A DNA stretch of 64,000 bases from an uncultured Aquimonas sp. GTDB taxonomy: Bacteria > Pseudomonadota > Gammaproteobacteria > Xanthomonadales > Xanthomonadaceae. The stretch is from the NCBI RefSeq assembly GCF_937888285.1, contig NZ_CALART010000056.1, positions 62,001 to 126,000 on the forward strand, given 5' to 3'. The translations under genes were made by a program, and so were the position numbers. Below the pieces are notes generated by a model. It was not told the DNA's origin and searched no databases. It saw only the letters and a list, made by a program, of their open reading frames with translations. The first letter of the stretch is position 1, and each line of letters starts with the position of its first letter. Positions 20,522-29,202 of the stretch are shown here, piece after piece.

Positions 20522-21549
20522 GGACCTTCGAGACCGCACCCGCGCCGCACCTGCCGCCACGCGCCAGCGTGCGCGCGCTGATGCTGGAAGTGCTGATCGC
20601 GCTGGTCCCAGGCGTGCTGGCCTACGTGTACTTCTTCGGCCCCGGCCTGCTGGTGCAGATCGCGCTGGCCGTGCTGTTCGCGCTGCTCGTCGAAGCCGCC
20701 TGCCTCAAGCTGCGCGGGCGCGCGCTGCTGACCTTCCTCGGCGATGGCAGCGCGGTGCTGGCGGCCGTGCTGTTCGCGCTCTGCCTGCCGCCGCTGGCGC
20801 CGTGGTGGGTGTCGGCGCTGGGCATGGCGGTCGGCATTGGCCTCGCCAAGCACGCCTACGGCGGGCTGGGCTACAACCTGTTCAATCCGGCCATGGTCGG
20901 CTACGCCGTGGTGCTGGTCAGCTTTCCGCTGGAGCTGAGCCAGTGGCTCGCGCCGCGCGGCCTGGGCAGCGAGGCGCCGGGCCTGATCGAGAGCCTGCGG
21001 ATCATTCTTGTGGGTGCAGCACCCGGCGCCGGCTGGGATGCGATCAGCATGGCCACGCCGCTGGACACCGTGCGCCAGCTCACTGCGCAAGGCCAGACGC
21101 TGGTCGAGATCCGCAGCGATCCGCGCTTCGGCGACTTCGGTGGTCGCGGCTGGGAGTGGGTCGCCAACTTCTTCGCCCTCGGCGGCCTGTGGCTGCTGAT
21201 CCGCCGCAAGATCCCCTGGCAGACGCCAGCGGCGACGCTGGGCAGCGTGATCCTGCTCAGCCTGCCGTTCTGGGCGATGGAGCCCGACCTGCATCCGTTT
21301 CCGCTGCAGCACGTGTTCTCGGGTGCGCTGGTGCTGGCCGCCTTCTTCATCGTCACCGACCCGGTCTCGGGCTGCAGCACGCCGCGCGGGCGGCTGATCT
21401 TCGGCGCCGGCGTCGGCGTGCTGACGCTCGCCATCCGCCGCTGGGGCAGCTATCCGGACGCGATCGCGTTTGCCGTGCTGCTGATGAACTGCGCCGCGCC
21501 CTTCATCGACCGCTACACCCGGCCGCGGGTGTACGGAGCGCCGCGATGA
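20518..21549 (+). CDS. rnfD: Ion-translocating oxidoreductase complex subunit D
   Basis: A 343-residue inner-membrane protein related to NqrB with about nine hydrophobic spans. The covalent FMN site is Thr180 in SMATPLD. The start is a GTG overlapping the rnfC stop, and the end overlaps rnfG by 4 bp (ATGA), showing tight coupling. The segment GGLGYNLFNPAMVGYAV is a conserved RnfD/NqrB signature. Confidence 0.95.
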   Translation: MRTFETAPAPHLPPRASVRALMLEVLIALVPGVLAYVYFFGPGLLVQIALAVLFALLVEAACLKLRGRALLTFLGDGSAVLAAVLFALCLPPLAPWWVSALGMAVGIGLAKHAYGGLGYNLFNPAMVGYAVVLVSFPLELSQWLAPRGLGSEAPGLIESLRIILVGAAPGAGWDAISMATPLDTVRQLTAQGQTLVEIRSDPRFGDFGGRGWEWVANFFALGGLWLLIRRKIPWQTPAATLGSVILLSLPFWAMEPDLHPFPLQHVFSGALVLAAFFIVTDPVSGCSTPRGRLIFGAGVGVLTLAIRRWGSYPDAIAFAVLLMNCAAPFIDRYTRPRVYGAPR

Positions 21550-22208
21550 GCGCCGCCGGCCTGCGTCGCGCCGCCCTGCTGCTGGGCGCCTGCGCGCTGA
21601 TCGCGATCGGCGCGCTGACCGTGGTCGACTACGCGACCCAGACGCCAATCGCCCGCGTTCGCGCCGAACTGCAGCGTGCTGCCCTGGCCGAAGTGCTGCC
21701 GCCCGCGCGATACGACAACGATCCGCTCCAGGATTCGGTGCGGGTGCTCGCCCCGCAGTGGCTGGGCCGCGACACGCCAGTCCAGGTGTGGCGCGGCCGC
21801 CTCGGCGATGCGCCCAGCGCACTGGCGATGGAGACCACGGCGCCCGAGGGCTACAGCGGCGCCATCGAACTGCTGCTGGGCGTGGATGCCGCGGGTGAGG
21901 TGATCGCCGCGCGCGTCACCCGCCATGCCGAAACGCCGGGCCTGGGCGACCCCATCGAACGCGAGCGCAGCGACTGGATCGAGGGCTTCGCCGGGCGCAG
22001 CCTCGCCAACACGCCGCCGCCGCGCTGGACCGTGCGCCGCGAGGGCGGCGACTTCGACAGCTTCAGCGGCGCCACCATCACCCCGCGCGCGGTCGCCCGT
22101 GGCTTGGGCCGCACGCTGGCCTTCCTGCAGCGCCACGGCGCGGCGATCTGGGCCGCCGAGCCCGGCGCACGCCTGCACTTCGAGGATGCCCCCGATGCGC
22201 GCGATTGA
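21546..22208 (+). CDS. rnfG: Ion-translocating oxidoreductase complex subunit G
   Basis: A 220-residue subunit with one N-terminal membrane anchor and a periplasmic FMN-binding domain. The flavinylation motif is SGATIT with FMN expected on Thr177; the ApbE-type flavin transferase needed for this is not in the window. The preceding HAETPGLGDPIE segment is a family signature. It overlaps rnfD. Downstream, a 342-bp repeat-filled gap separates it from rnfE, breaking the usual tight spacing. Confidence 0.95.
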   Translation: MSAAGLRRAALLLGACALIAIGALTVVDYATQTPIARVRAELQRAALAEVLPPARYDNDPLQDSVRVLAPQWLGRDTPVQVWRGRLGDAPSALAMETTAPEGYSGAIELLLGVDAAGEVIAARVTRHAETPGLGDPIERERSDWIEGFAGRSLANTPPPRWTVRREGGDFDSFSGATITPRAVARGLGRTLAFLQRHGAAIWAAEPGARLHFEDAPDARD

Positions 22209-22216
22209 AGTCAAGC

Positions 22217-22540
22217 GCACAGCTGCTGCGTCAACGTCGCCTCAAGGCAACTTGGCGCCGCGTCGAGGCGCAGGCGTCCTTGGACATCCATCGTCATCAC
22301 CGCGTAGGCGGGGATCCAGCTTTCGGGGCGAGGTCGCTGGGCCCCCGCCTTCGCGGGGGCGACGACACATGCAGGCGACTGTCGTCGATCGCACAGCCGC
22401 TGCGTCCGTGTCGCCTGAAGGCGACTCAGCTCCGCGTCGAGGCGAAGGTGTCCTTGGACATGCATCGTCATCGACGCGCACGCGGAGTTCCAGCTTTCGG
22501 GGCGAGGTCGCTGGGCCCCCGCCTTCGCGGGGGCGACGAC
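22217..22540. repeat. Two imperfect 150-bp direct repeats with GCCCCCGC hairpins
   Basis: Unit 22217-22366 and unit 22391-22540 share a long common layout: a GCACAGC-type start, GTCCTTGGACAT, and CTTTCGGGGCGAGGTCGCTG before the hairpin GCCCCCGC-CTTC-GCGGGGGC (22341-22360 and 22515-22534). The offset is 174 bp. This fills the rnfG-rnfE spacer (22209-22550), where no gene is recognised. Both hairpins lie in the presumed rnf transcript. Confidence 0.8.
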
Positions 22541-22550
22541 GACGAATGCT

Positions 22551-23372
22551 GTGCGGCGCTTTCTGCTCCTTGAGCGGGTGCAGCAGGTGACGGCGCCCAT
22601 CGCTGCATCGGGCGCCTCGCCCGCGGCCAAGCACTCGGCGCAGGCCCCGTCGGTTCCTGCACCGCTGGACTCCACCAGCGCCGTACCGGTGGACTCACCA
22701 GGCTTCAACCTGCCCGACCGCGCCGAAGCCTCGGCCACGCTCGAAGCCGGCCTCTGGAGCCAGAACGTGGGTCTGGTCCAGCTGCTCGGCCTGTGCCCGC
22801 TGCTGGCGGTCAGCAGCACCGCGGTCAACGCCCTCGGCCTCGGCCTGGCCACGCTGGTTGCGCTCACCGCCACCAACACCGCGATCGCGCTGATCCGCCG
22901 GCTCACGAGCGCCGAAGTGCGCATTCCCGCCTTCGTGATGGTGATCGCTGCGGTGGTGACCTCGATCGAGCTGGCCATGCACGCCTTCCTGCCGGCCCTG
23001 CACGCGGTGCTGGGCATTTTCCTGCCGCTGATCGTCACCAACTGCGCCATCCTGGGCCGTGCCGAGGCGCTGGCCAGCCGCACCGATCCCGCGCGCGCCG
23101 CGCTCGACGGCTTCGCCATGGGCTTGGGCTTCCTCGGCGTGCTGCTGCTGCTCGGCCTGCTGCGCGAAGGGATCGGCCAGGGCAGCCTGTTCGCCGACGC
23201 CGGCCGCCTGCTCGGCCTGCCCTGGCTGGAGCTCGACTTCAGCACGCATCGGTTCCTGATTGCCGCACTGCCGCCCGGCGCCTTCGTCCTGCTCGGCCTG
23301 CTGATCGCTGCCCGCCAGGCCTGGCTCCAACGACGAACGCGGCCACTCGCACCGCCGCGCGACCGCGCATAG
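22551..23372 (+). CDS. rnfE: Ion-translocating oxidoreductase complex subunit E
   Basis: A six-span inner-membrane protein of the RnfA/RnfE/NqrD/NqrE family. The core begins at about residue 65 (LEAGLWSQNVGLVQLLGLCPLLAV) and includes TNCAILGRAEA with the conserved Cys thought to help bind an intramembrane iron centre. GTG 22551 is the furthest in-frame start noted, but it gives a 64-residue Ala/Pro-rich extension not seen in typical RnfE; other GTG codons at 22578, 22587 and 22689 are possible, so the N-terminus is uncertain. It is followed by a REP palindrome and nth, as in rsx-nth operons of other gammaproteobacteria. Confidence 0.85.
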   Translation: MRRFLLLERVQQVTAPIAASGASPAAKHSAQAPSVPAPLDSTSAVPVDSPGFNLPDRAEASATLEAGLWSQNVGLVQLLGLCPLLAVSSTAVNALGLGLATLVALTATNTAIALIRRLTSAEVRIPAFVMVIAAVVTSIELAMHAFLPALHAVLGIFLPLIVTNCAILGRAEALASRTDPARAALDGFAMGLGFLGVLLLLGLLREGIGQGSLFADAGRLLGLPWLELDFSTHRFLIAALPPGAFVLLGLLIAARQAWLQRRTRPLAPPRDRA

Positions 23373-23393
23373 GGTGGGCCCTGGCCCACCGTG
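23368..23393. repeat. REP-like palindrome overlapping the rnfE stop
   Basis: This single copy of the CATAGGGTGGGCCC/GGCCCACCGTG palindrome overlaps the last codons of rnfE. It precedes nth by about 33 bp, so it could form a hairpin between the two genes in the transcript. Confidence 0.8.
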
Positions 23394-23426
23394 AGCTCCC
23401 CCACCTGCCTCACTCCTCGACCGCCC

Positions 23427-24218
23427 ATGACTCTGCGCCCCACGAGCACGAAGCCCCGCGCGCCCGCCGCGAACAAGACCTCGACCCGCGCGGGCAAAGC
23501 CAAGGTCGCGACGAAGGCCGCGAAGAAACCCGCCCTGCCCAAGACCGCCGACACCCCGCCCAGCCGGCCGATGGCGCCGGCGGCGCGCTTCGAATTCTTC
23601 CGCCGCCTGCGCGAGCTCAACCCCGAGCCCAAGACCGAGCTCGAATACAGCACGGCCTTCGAGCTGCTGATCGCCGTGCTGCTGTCGGCCCAGGCCACCG
23701 ACGTCAGCGTCAACAAAGCCACGCGCAAGCTGTTTCCCATCGCCAACACCCCGCAGGCCCTGCTGGATCTGGGCGAGGAAGGCCTGCGCGAACGGATTTC
23801 GACGATCGGTCTGTACAAGGCGAAAGCCGCCAACACCCTCGCCACCTGCCGGCTTCTGCTCGAACGCCACGGCGGCGAAGTGCCCGGCGACCGTGAATCC
23901 CTCGAGCAGCTGCCGGGGGTGGGGCGCAAAACCGCGAATGTGGTGCTGAACACCTGGTTCCGGCAGCCGGCGATGGCGGTCGACACCCATATCTTCCGCG
24001 TCGCCAACCGAACCGGCCTGGCGCCGGGCAAGGACGTACGCGCGGTCGAGGACGCCCTGCTGAAGCGCGTGCCGGCAGAGTTCCTGATGGACGCCCACCA
24101 CTGGCTGATCCTGCACGGCCGCTATGTCTGCAAGGCGCAGAAGCCGGACTGCGGGCGCTGCGTGGTGCGCGATCTGTGCAACTTCCGCCACAAGGCGGCA
24201 CTGTCCGCGTCGGGCTGA
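23427..24218 (+). CDS. nth: Endonuclease III
   Basis: A 263-residue DNA glycosylase/AP lyase for oxidised pyrimidines. The helix-hairpin-helix LPGVGRKTANVVL carries the catalytic Lys168, followed by Asp186 (AVDTHIF). The C-terminal [4Fe-4S] cluster has the C-x6-C-x2-C-x5-C spacing (CKAQKPDCGRCVVRDLC). From ATG 23427 there is a 48-residue Lys/Ala/Pro-rich N-terminal extension before the usual start near Met49 (23571). The extension looks like a flexible basic tail and the start is uncertain. Confidence 0.92.
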   Translation: MTLRPTSTKPRAPAANKTSTRAGKAKVATKAAKKPALPKTADTPPSRPMAPAARFEFFRRLRELNPEPKTELEYSTAFELLIAVLLSAQATDVSVNKATRKLFPIANTPQALLDLGEEGLRERISTIGLYKAKAANTLATCRLLLERHGGEVPGDRESLEQLPGVGRKTANVVLNTWFRQPAMAVDTHIFRVANRTGLAPGKDVRAVEDALLKRVPAEFLMDAHHWLILHGRYVCKAQKPDCGRCVVRDLCNFRHKAALSASG

Positions 24219-24308
24219 GCCACCGGCAGGCGCAGGCTGTCGTCGAGCGCGCCGCCGAAGCGCACACTTTGCAGCTGCGCCTGCCCCTCAAGGCCCATGC
24301 CCGAGGCG

Positions 24309-24326
24309 CTGTCATACAGCTGTCAC
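24309..24326 (+). promoter_or_regulatory. Pho box upstream of pstS
   Basis: CTGTCATACAGCTGTCAC consists of two 7-bp direct repeats, CTGTCAT and CTGTCAC, separated by four bases. This matches the PhoB-binding Pho box almost exactly. It ends 43 bp before the pstS ATG, so PhoB activation of pstSCAB-phoU under phosphate limitation is likely. Confidence 0.9.
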
Positions 24327-24369
24327 GAAAATGCAGCATTTTTCTCCGACCACCTGAACGAGCCCGCCC

Positions 24370-25467
24370 ATGCGCCGCCACGCCCTGCCCCGCCTGCTGA
24401 CCCTGTCCCTGGCCACCGCCCTGCTCGCCGCCTGCGGCGGCTCCCAGCAGCCGGCCACCGGCGCTGCCGCCGGTGCTGCCGACGCCCCCGCTGCCGCGCC
24501 GGCGAGCAAGGCCCAGCAGATCACCGGTGCCGGCTCGACCTTCGTGTTCCCGGTGCTCTCGCGCTGGTCGGCCGAGCACAACCGCCTGACCGGCGCCCAG
24601 GTCAACTACCAGTCGATCGGCTCAGGCGGCGGCATCGCCCAGGTCAAGGCCGGCACCGTCGATTTCGGCGCCAGCGACAAGCCGCTGGCCACCGCCGAGC
24701 TCACCGAATCGAACCTCGTGCAGTTCCCGATCGTGATTGGCGGCGTGGTGCCGGTGGTCAACCTCGCCGGCGTGCAGCCGGGCCAGATCAAGTTCACCGG
24801 CCCGCTGCTGGCCGACATCTACCTCGGCACGGTGACGCGCTGGAACGACCCCCGCATCGCCGAGATCAACCCGGAGCTGAGCCTGCCGGACGCCGAGATC
24901 CAGATCGTCTACCGCAGCGACGGCTCGGGCACCACCTTCAACTTCAGCAACTACCTCAACAAGGTCAGCCCGGAGTGGGCGGCCAAGGTCGGCGAGGGCA
25001 CCGCCCTGTCCTGGCCCAAGGGCGTGGGTGGCCGCGGCAACGAGGGCGTTGCTGCCTTCATCCAGCAGCTGCCGAACTCGATCGGCTACGTCGAACTGAG
25101 CTATGCCCTGCAGACCGGCGGTGTCTATGTCGCCATGCAGAACGCCGCCGGCCAGTTCGTGCAGCCGAACGACCAGAGCTTCCAGGCCGCCGCCGCCAGC
25201 GCCGACTGGGCCAATGCCCAGGACTTCAACCTGGTGATCACCAACGCCCCGGGCGAGGCCTCGTGGCCGATCGCGGCCTCGGTGTTCGTGCTGATGCCCA
25301 GGAACGGCAAGCCCGAGGCGCGCAAGGGCGTGCTGGACTTCTTCGGCTGGGTGCTGGAAAACGGCCAGCCGATGGCCACCGAACTGGACTACGTGCCCCT
25401 GCCGCAGCCGCTGGCCGAGCAGGTCAAGGCCTACTGGCAGGCGCAGTTCCCGGCCGCCGAAGGTTGA
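24370..25467 (+). CDS. pstS: Phosphate-binding lipoprotein of the Pst transporter
   Basis: A 365-residue periplasmic phosphate-binding protein. The lipobox LLAAC with Cys at about residue 22 predicts a lipoprotein anchored in the envelope. Phosphate-binding segments GAGSTFVFPV, SGGGIAQVKAG, FGASDKPL and RSDGSGTTFNF are all present. It is the first gene of the operon, 43 bp after a Pho box, and pstC follows after 24 bp. A short Ala-rich linker (residues 25-48) separates the lipid anchor from the fold. Confidence 0.95.
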   Translation: MRRHALPRLLTLSLATALLAACGGSQQPATGAAAGAADAPAAAPASKAQQITGAGSTFVFPVLSRWSAEHNRLTGAQVNYQSIGSGGGIAQVKAGTVDFGASDKPLATAELTESNLVQFPIVIGGVVPVVNLAGVQPGQIKFTGPLLADIYLGTVTRWNDPRIAEINPELSLPDAEIQIVYRSDGSGTTFNFSNYLNKVSPEWAAKVGEGTALSWPKGVGGRGNEGVAAFIQQLPNSIGYVELSYALQTGGVYVAMQNAAGQFVQPNDQSFQAAAASADWANAQDFNLVITNAPGEASWPIAASVFVLMPRNGKPEARKGVLDFFGWVLENGQPMATELDYVPLPQPLAEQVKAYWQAQFPAAEG

Positions 25468-25491
25468 TCGCGGTCGCCCGAGCCCACCCCA

Positions 25492-26469
25492 ATGCAGACC
25501 CCACTGGCTTCTTCCGCCGGGCACGTTGCCGAGCAGCGCGCCCGCGCGGATGCGCGCTTTGATCGCCTGTTCCGCTGGAGCGTGGCGGCCGCCGGCGGCT
25601 TCGTGCTGCTGGCGCTCGTCGGCATCGCCGCCTCGATGCTCTGGGGCGGCCTGAACGCCCTGCAGGCCTTTGGCCCGGGCTTCTTCACCTCGACCGAATG
25701 GAACCCCGTCGAGCGCCAGTTCGGCGCCGGCGTGGCGATCTACGGCACGCTCGTGACCTCGGGCATCGCGATCCTGATCGCGGTGCCGGTGAGCTTCGGC
25801 ATCGCCCTGTTCCTGACCGAAGTGGCGCCGCCCTGGCTGCGCGCGCCGGTGTCTTCGGCCATCGAGCTGCTCGCCGGCATTCCTTCGATCATCTACGGCA
25901 TGTGGGGCCTGTTCGTGCTGGTGCCGGTGATGGCCAAGTACGTCAACCCCTGGCTGGATGCGACGCTCGGCGAGCTGCCGCTGATCGGGCATCTGTTCTC
26001 CGGCCCGCCGCTGGGCCTGGGCACGCTGACCGCCGGCCTGGTGCTGGCGATCATGATCATCCCCTTCATCAGCTCGGTGATGCGCGAGGTGTTCCTGACC
26101 GTGCCGACCCGGCTCAAGGAGTCCGCCTACGCGCTGGGCTCGACCACCTGGGAAGTCGCCTGGCACATCGTGCTGCCCTACACGCGCTCGGCGGTGATCG
26201 GCGGCATCTTCCTGGGCTTGGGCCGCGCGCTCGGTGAGACCATGGCGGTGACCTTCGTGCTCGGCAACGCCAACCGCATCAGCGCCAGCCTGCTGGAGCC
26301 GGGCAACTCGATCACCGCGACCATCGCCAACGAGTTCGCCGAAGCGCGTGACCCGCTGCACATGGGCTCGCTGCTGATGCTCGGCTTCACCCTGTTCCTG
26401 ATCACCTTCGTCGTGCTCAGCATCGCCAAGCTCATGCTGCTCAGCCTGAAGCGCCGGGAGGGCCAGTGA
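25492..26469 (+). CDS. pstC: Phosphate ABC transporter permease PstC
   Basis: A 325-residue inner-membrane permease with six main spans and a cytoplasmic N-terminal extension. The EAA-like loop (VPTRLKESAYALGSTTWEVAWHIVLP) contacts PstB. GLFFTSTEWNP-type and AGIPSIIYGMWGL segments are family signatures; here the former reads GPGFFTSTEWNPV. Its TGA overlaps the pstA start. Confidence 0.95.
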   Translation: MQTPLASSAGHVAEQRARADARFDRLFRWSVAAAGGFVLLALVGIAASMLWGGLNALQAFGPGFFTSTEWNPVERQFGAGVAIYGTLVTSGIAILIAVPVSFGIALFLTEVAPPWLRAPVSSAIELLAGIPSIIYGMWGLFVLVPVMAKYVNPWLDATLGELPLIGHLFSGPPLGLGTLTAGLVLAIMIIPFISSVMREVFLTVPTRLKESAYALGSTTWEVAWHIVLPYTRSAVIGGIFLGLGRALGETMAVTFVLGNANRISASLLEPGNSITATIANEFAEARDPLHMGSLLMLGFTLFLITFVVLSIAKLMLLSLKRREGQ

Positions 26470-27317
26470 TGTCCAACGCCCTCTACCTGCGGCGCCGGAT
26501 CAAGAACACCCTGGCCCTGATCCTGGCCGGTGCGGCCACCCTGTTCGGCCTGTTCTTCCTGGTCTGGATCCTGTGGACCACGCTCGGCCGCGGCATCGCC
26601 GCGCTGGACCTGAATCTGTTCACCCAGATGACCCCGCCGCCCGGACAGGAAGGCGGCATGGCCAATGCCCTGTTCGGCAGCGTGGTGATGAGCCTCTTGG
26701 CGATCCTGATCGGCGCGCCGGTCGGCATCGCCGCCGGCACCTTCCTCGCCGAGTTCGTCAACAAGCGTCTGCTGGGCGAGGTGATCCGCTTCGTCAACGA
26801 CATCCTGCTGTCGGCGCCGTCGATCGTGATCGGCCTGTTCGTCTACGCCCTGGTCGTGCAGCACACGCGCTTCTCGGCCCTCGCCGGTGCGCTGGCCCTG
26901 GCCTTCATCGTGCTGCCGGTGGTGGTGCGCACCACCGACGAGATGCTGCGCCTGGTGCCCTCGCAGATGCGCGAGGCCGCGCTCAGCCTCGGCATCCCGC
27001 AGTGGAAGGTGACCGTGCACGTGCTCTACCGCGCCGCCGCGCCGGGCATCCTCACCGGCGTCCTGCTCGCGCTGGCGCGCATCTCCGGCGAGACCGCGCC
27101 GCTGCTGTTCACCGCGTTCTCCAACCAGTACTGGAGCACCGACCTGACCGGCGCCATGGCGAACGTGCCGGTGGTGGTCTTCCAGTTCGCGATGAGCCCC
27201 TTCCCCGCCTGGCAGGCCCTGGCCTGGTCCGGCGCGCTGGTCATCACCCTGTTCGTGCTGCTGCTGAGTCTGGCGGCGCGCACCTTCCTGCTCCGCAAGT
27301 CCCAAGGCCATGACTGA
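26469..27317 (+). CDS. pstA: Phosphate ABC transporter permease PstA
   Basis: A 282-residue inner-membrane permease, partner of PstC, with the SAPSIVIGLFVYAL signature and the EAA loop (VPSQMREAALSLGIPQWKVTVHV). The ATG at 26469 overlaps the pstC stop (TGATG); a GTG one codon earlier is also in frame. Its 3' end overlaps pstB by 8 bp. Confidence 0.95.
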   Translation: MSNALYLRRRIKNTLALILAGAATLFGLFFLVWILWTTLGRGIAALDLNLFTQMTPPPGQEGGMANALFGSVVMSLLAILIGAPVGIAAGTFLAEFVNKRLLGEVIRFVNDILLSAPSIVIGLFVYALVVQHTRFSALAGALALAFIVLPVVVRTTDEMLRLVPSQMREAALSLGIPQWKVTVHVLYRAAAPGILTGVLLALARISGETAPLLFTAFSNQYWSTDLTGAMANVPVVVFQFAMSPFPAWQALAWSGALVITLFVLLLSLAARTFLLRKSQGHD

Positions 27318-28089
27318 CAGCCCCGCAGCGGCACCCGCGCTCAAGATGGACGTGCGCGGCCTGAACTTCCACTACAACGGCTACCACGCGCTGCGCGACA
27401 TCCACCTGCCCATCCCGGAGAAGCAGGTGACCGCGCTGATCGGCCCCTCGGGCTGCGGCAAGTCGACCCTGCTGCGCTGCCTGAACCGGATCTACTCGCT
27501 GTATCCGGGTCTGGTGGCCAGCGGCGAGGTGCGCCTCGACGGCGAGAACATTCTCGACCCGAAGTACCCGCTGAACCGCCTGCGCAGCAAGGTCGGCATG
27601 GTCTTCCAGAAGCCCGTGCCGTTTCCGATGAGCATCCACCAGAACGTGGCCTGGGCGATCCAGCACCACGAGACGCTGTCGCGCACCGAGCTCGACGACC
27701 GCGTCGAGGCTGCGCTGCGCCAGGCCGCGCTGTGGGAGGAGGTCAAGGACAAGCTCAAGCAGAACGCCCTGGGCCTGTCCGGCGGCCAGCAGCAGCGCCT
27801 GTGCATCGCCCGGGCGGTGGCGCTGAAGCCGGAGGTCATCCTGCTGGACGAGCCGACCTCGGCGCTCGACCCGATCGCCACCGGCAAGATCGAGCAGCTG
27901 ATCGCCGAGCTCAAGCAGCAGTTCACCATCGTCATCGTGACCCACAACATGCAGCAGGCCGGACGCTGCTCCGACCACACCGCCTTCATGTACCTGGGCC
28001 AGCTGATCGAGCACGGCGAGACCGAGCGCATCTTCACCAACCCCTCGAACCCGCAGACCGAGGGCTACATCACCGGCCGCTTCGGCTGA
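27310..28089 (+). CDS. pstB: Phosphate ABC transporter ATPase PstB
   Basis: A 259-residue ATPase with Walker A GPSGCGKST, the PstB-type Q-loop (GMVFQKPVPFPMSIHQNVAWAI), signature LSGGQQQRLCIARA and Walker B VILLDEPTSALDP. It energises phosphate uptake through PstCA and takes part with PhoU in PhoR signalling. It overlaps pstA and is followed after 12 bp by phoU. Confidence 0.96.
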   Translation: MTDSPAAAPALKMDVRGLNFHYNGYHALRDIHLPIPEKQVTALIGPSGCGKSTLLRCLNRIYSLYPGLVASGEVRLDGENILDPKYPLNRLRSKVGMVFQKPVPFPMSIHQNVAWAIQHHETLSRTELDDRVEAALRQAALWEEVKDKLKQNALGLSGGQQQRLCIARAVALKPEVILLDEPTSALDPIATGKIEQLIAELKQQFTIVIVTHNMQQAGRCSDHTAFMYLGQLIEHGETERIFTNPSNPQTEGYITGRFG

Positions 28090-28101
28090 TCGGGGCGCGC
28101 C

Positions 28102-28803
28102 ATGCACGAATCGCACATCCTCAAGAACTACGACGCCGAGCTGGCCCGGCTGGGTCAGGAGCTCGAAGCCATGGGCGCCGCCGCGGCCGCCCAGCTCGAG
28201 GCCGCCCTGCGTGCGCTGGAGCAGCGCGATGATGCGGCCGCCGAACGGGTGATCGCGGCCGATGCCGGCATCGACGCCCGCGAGAGCGAGCTCAGCCACG
28301 ACGTGCTGCGCCTGCTCGCCCTGCGCCAGCCGGTCGCCCGCGACCTGCGCGAGGTGCTGGCGGCCCTGCGCATCGCCAGCGACATCGAGCGCGTCGGCGA
28401 CCTCGCCGCCAACCTCGCCAAGCGCTGCCGCGTACTGAACACCCAGCCGGCGGTGCCGGCCGCGGCCGGTCTGCGGCCCATGGCCGACTTCGCGATCCGC
28501 CAGCTGCGCGACGTGCTGCGCGCCTACGTGCAGCGCGACGTGGCGCTGGCCATCGCCGTGCGCGAGCGCGACGCCGAGCTCGATCGACTGCACACCGAGC
28601 TGTTCCGTGCCCTGCTCGCCTGGATGGCCGAGGACAGCAGCCACATCGGCGGCGGCACGCACCTGCTGTTCATCGCCAAGAACATCGAGCGCATCGGCGA
28701 CCACGCCACCAACATCGCCGAGAACGTCTGGTTCATCGAGCACGGCGAGACCCCGCTCGAAGCCCGCGAGAAGCGCGACGCCAGCAGCAGCCTCGGCGAC
28801 TGA
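28102..28803 (+). CDS. phoU: Phosphate signalling regulator PhoU
   Basis: A 233-residue all-helical protein with the two PhoU repeats; each carries the metal-binding E/D-rich motif (ASDIERVGDLAANLAKR and AKNIERIGDHATNIAENV). It represses the Pho regulon and restrains Pst activity when phosphate is ample. It is the last gene of the pst operon; phoB and phoR are not in the window. Confidence 0.95.
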   Translation: MHESHILKNYDAELARLGQELEAMGAAAAAQLEAALRALEQRDDAAAERVIAADAGIDARESELSHDVLRLLALRQPVARDLREVLAALRIASDIERVGDLAANLAKRCRVLNTQPAVPAAAGLRPMADFAIRQLRDVLRAYVQRDVALAIAVRERDAELDRLHTELFRALLAWMAEDSSHIGGGTHLLFIAKNIERIGDHATNIAENVWFIEHGETPLEAREKRDASSSLGD

Positions 28804-29202
28804 AGGCGCGTCGCCGGCCGAGGCGCCCGCAAGGACCTGTCCGCGCACCAACGCGTCCGCTCGGCTCGCGGCTCGACACCCCGTCACGCCGCAGCGCCCT
28901 GGCAATGCACCGATTGCCGTCGGCGCTTGCGCGCAGGATCCCGCGCGCCGTCCCACGCACCACCACCCCACCCGGGCGGTGCGGTTCGCCCTGCCGCATG
29001 GCCCCGCCGGTGGCGCGGGTCTTTGCCCTAGAATCCGCGGCGGCCGGGGGGCCCCTGCACTTCCTGCACTCCTGTGAAACGCGGCCGGCGCGCACGATGC
29101 GCGCCGGCCGTGCCTGCACGTGTGGTGCCCGATCCAGGGCCAAGGCAGGCATCGACGGCGACCGGACCGCCGTCCACTCACATCCATTGCGGGGAAGCAC
29201 CC
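28804..29202. other. 399-bp spacer between phoU and the amino-acid permease
   Basis: I see no convincing gene. The notable structure is a perfect 13-bp stem at 29082-29110 (CGGCCGGCGCGCA, 3-base loop, TGCGCGCCGGCCG), about 92 bp before the permease ATG. It could end the pst transcript or lie in the permease leader. No T-tract follows. The rest shows no clear repeat or operator. Confidence 0.5.

Noticed and set aside
18029..20560. An 843-codon antisense frame over psd and rnfC.
   Set aside because: The sense frames encode psd and rnfC with intact motifs; the antisense product is low-complexity.
22211..24031. A 606-codon minus-strand frame across the rnfG-rnfE repeats, rnfE and nth.
   Set aside because: The two direct repeats are translated twice and the remainder is antisense to rnfE and nth; no family features.
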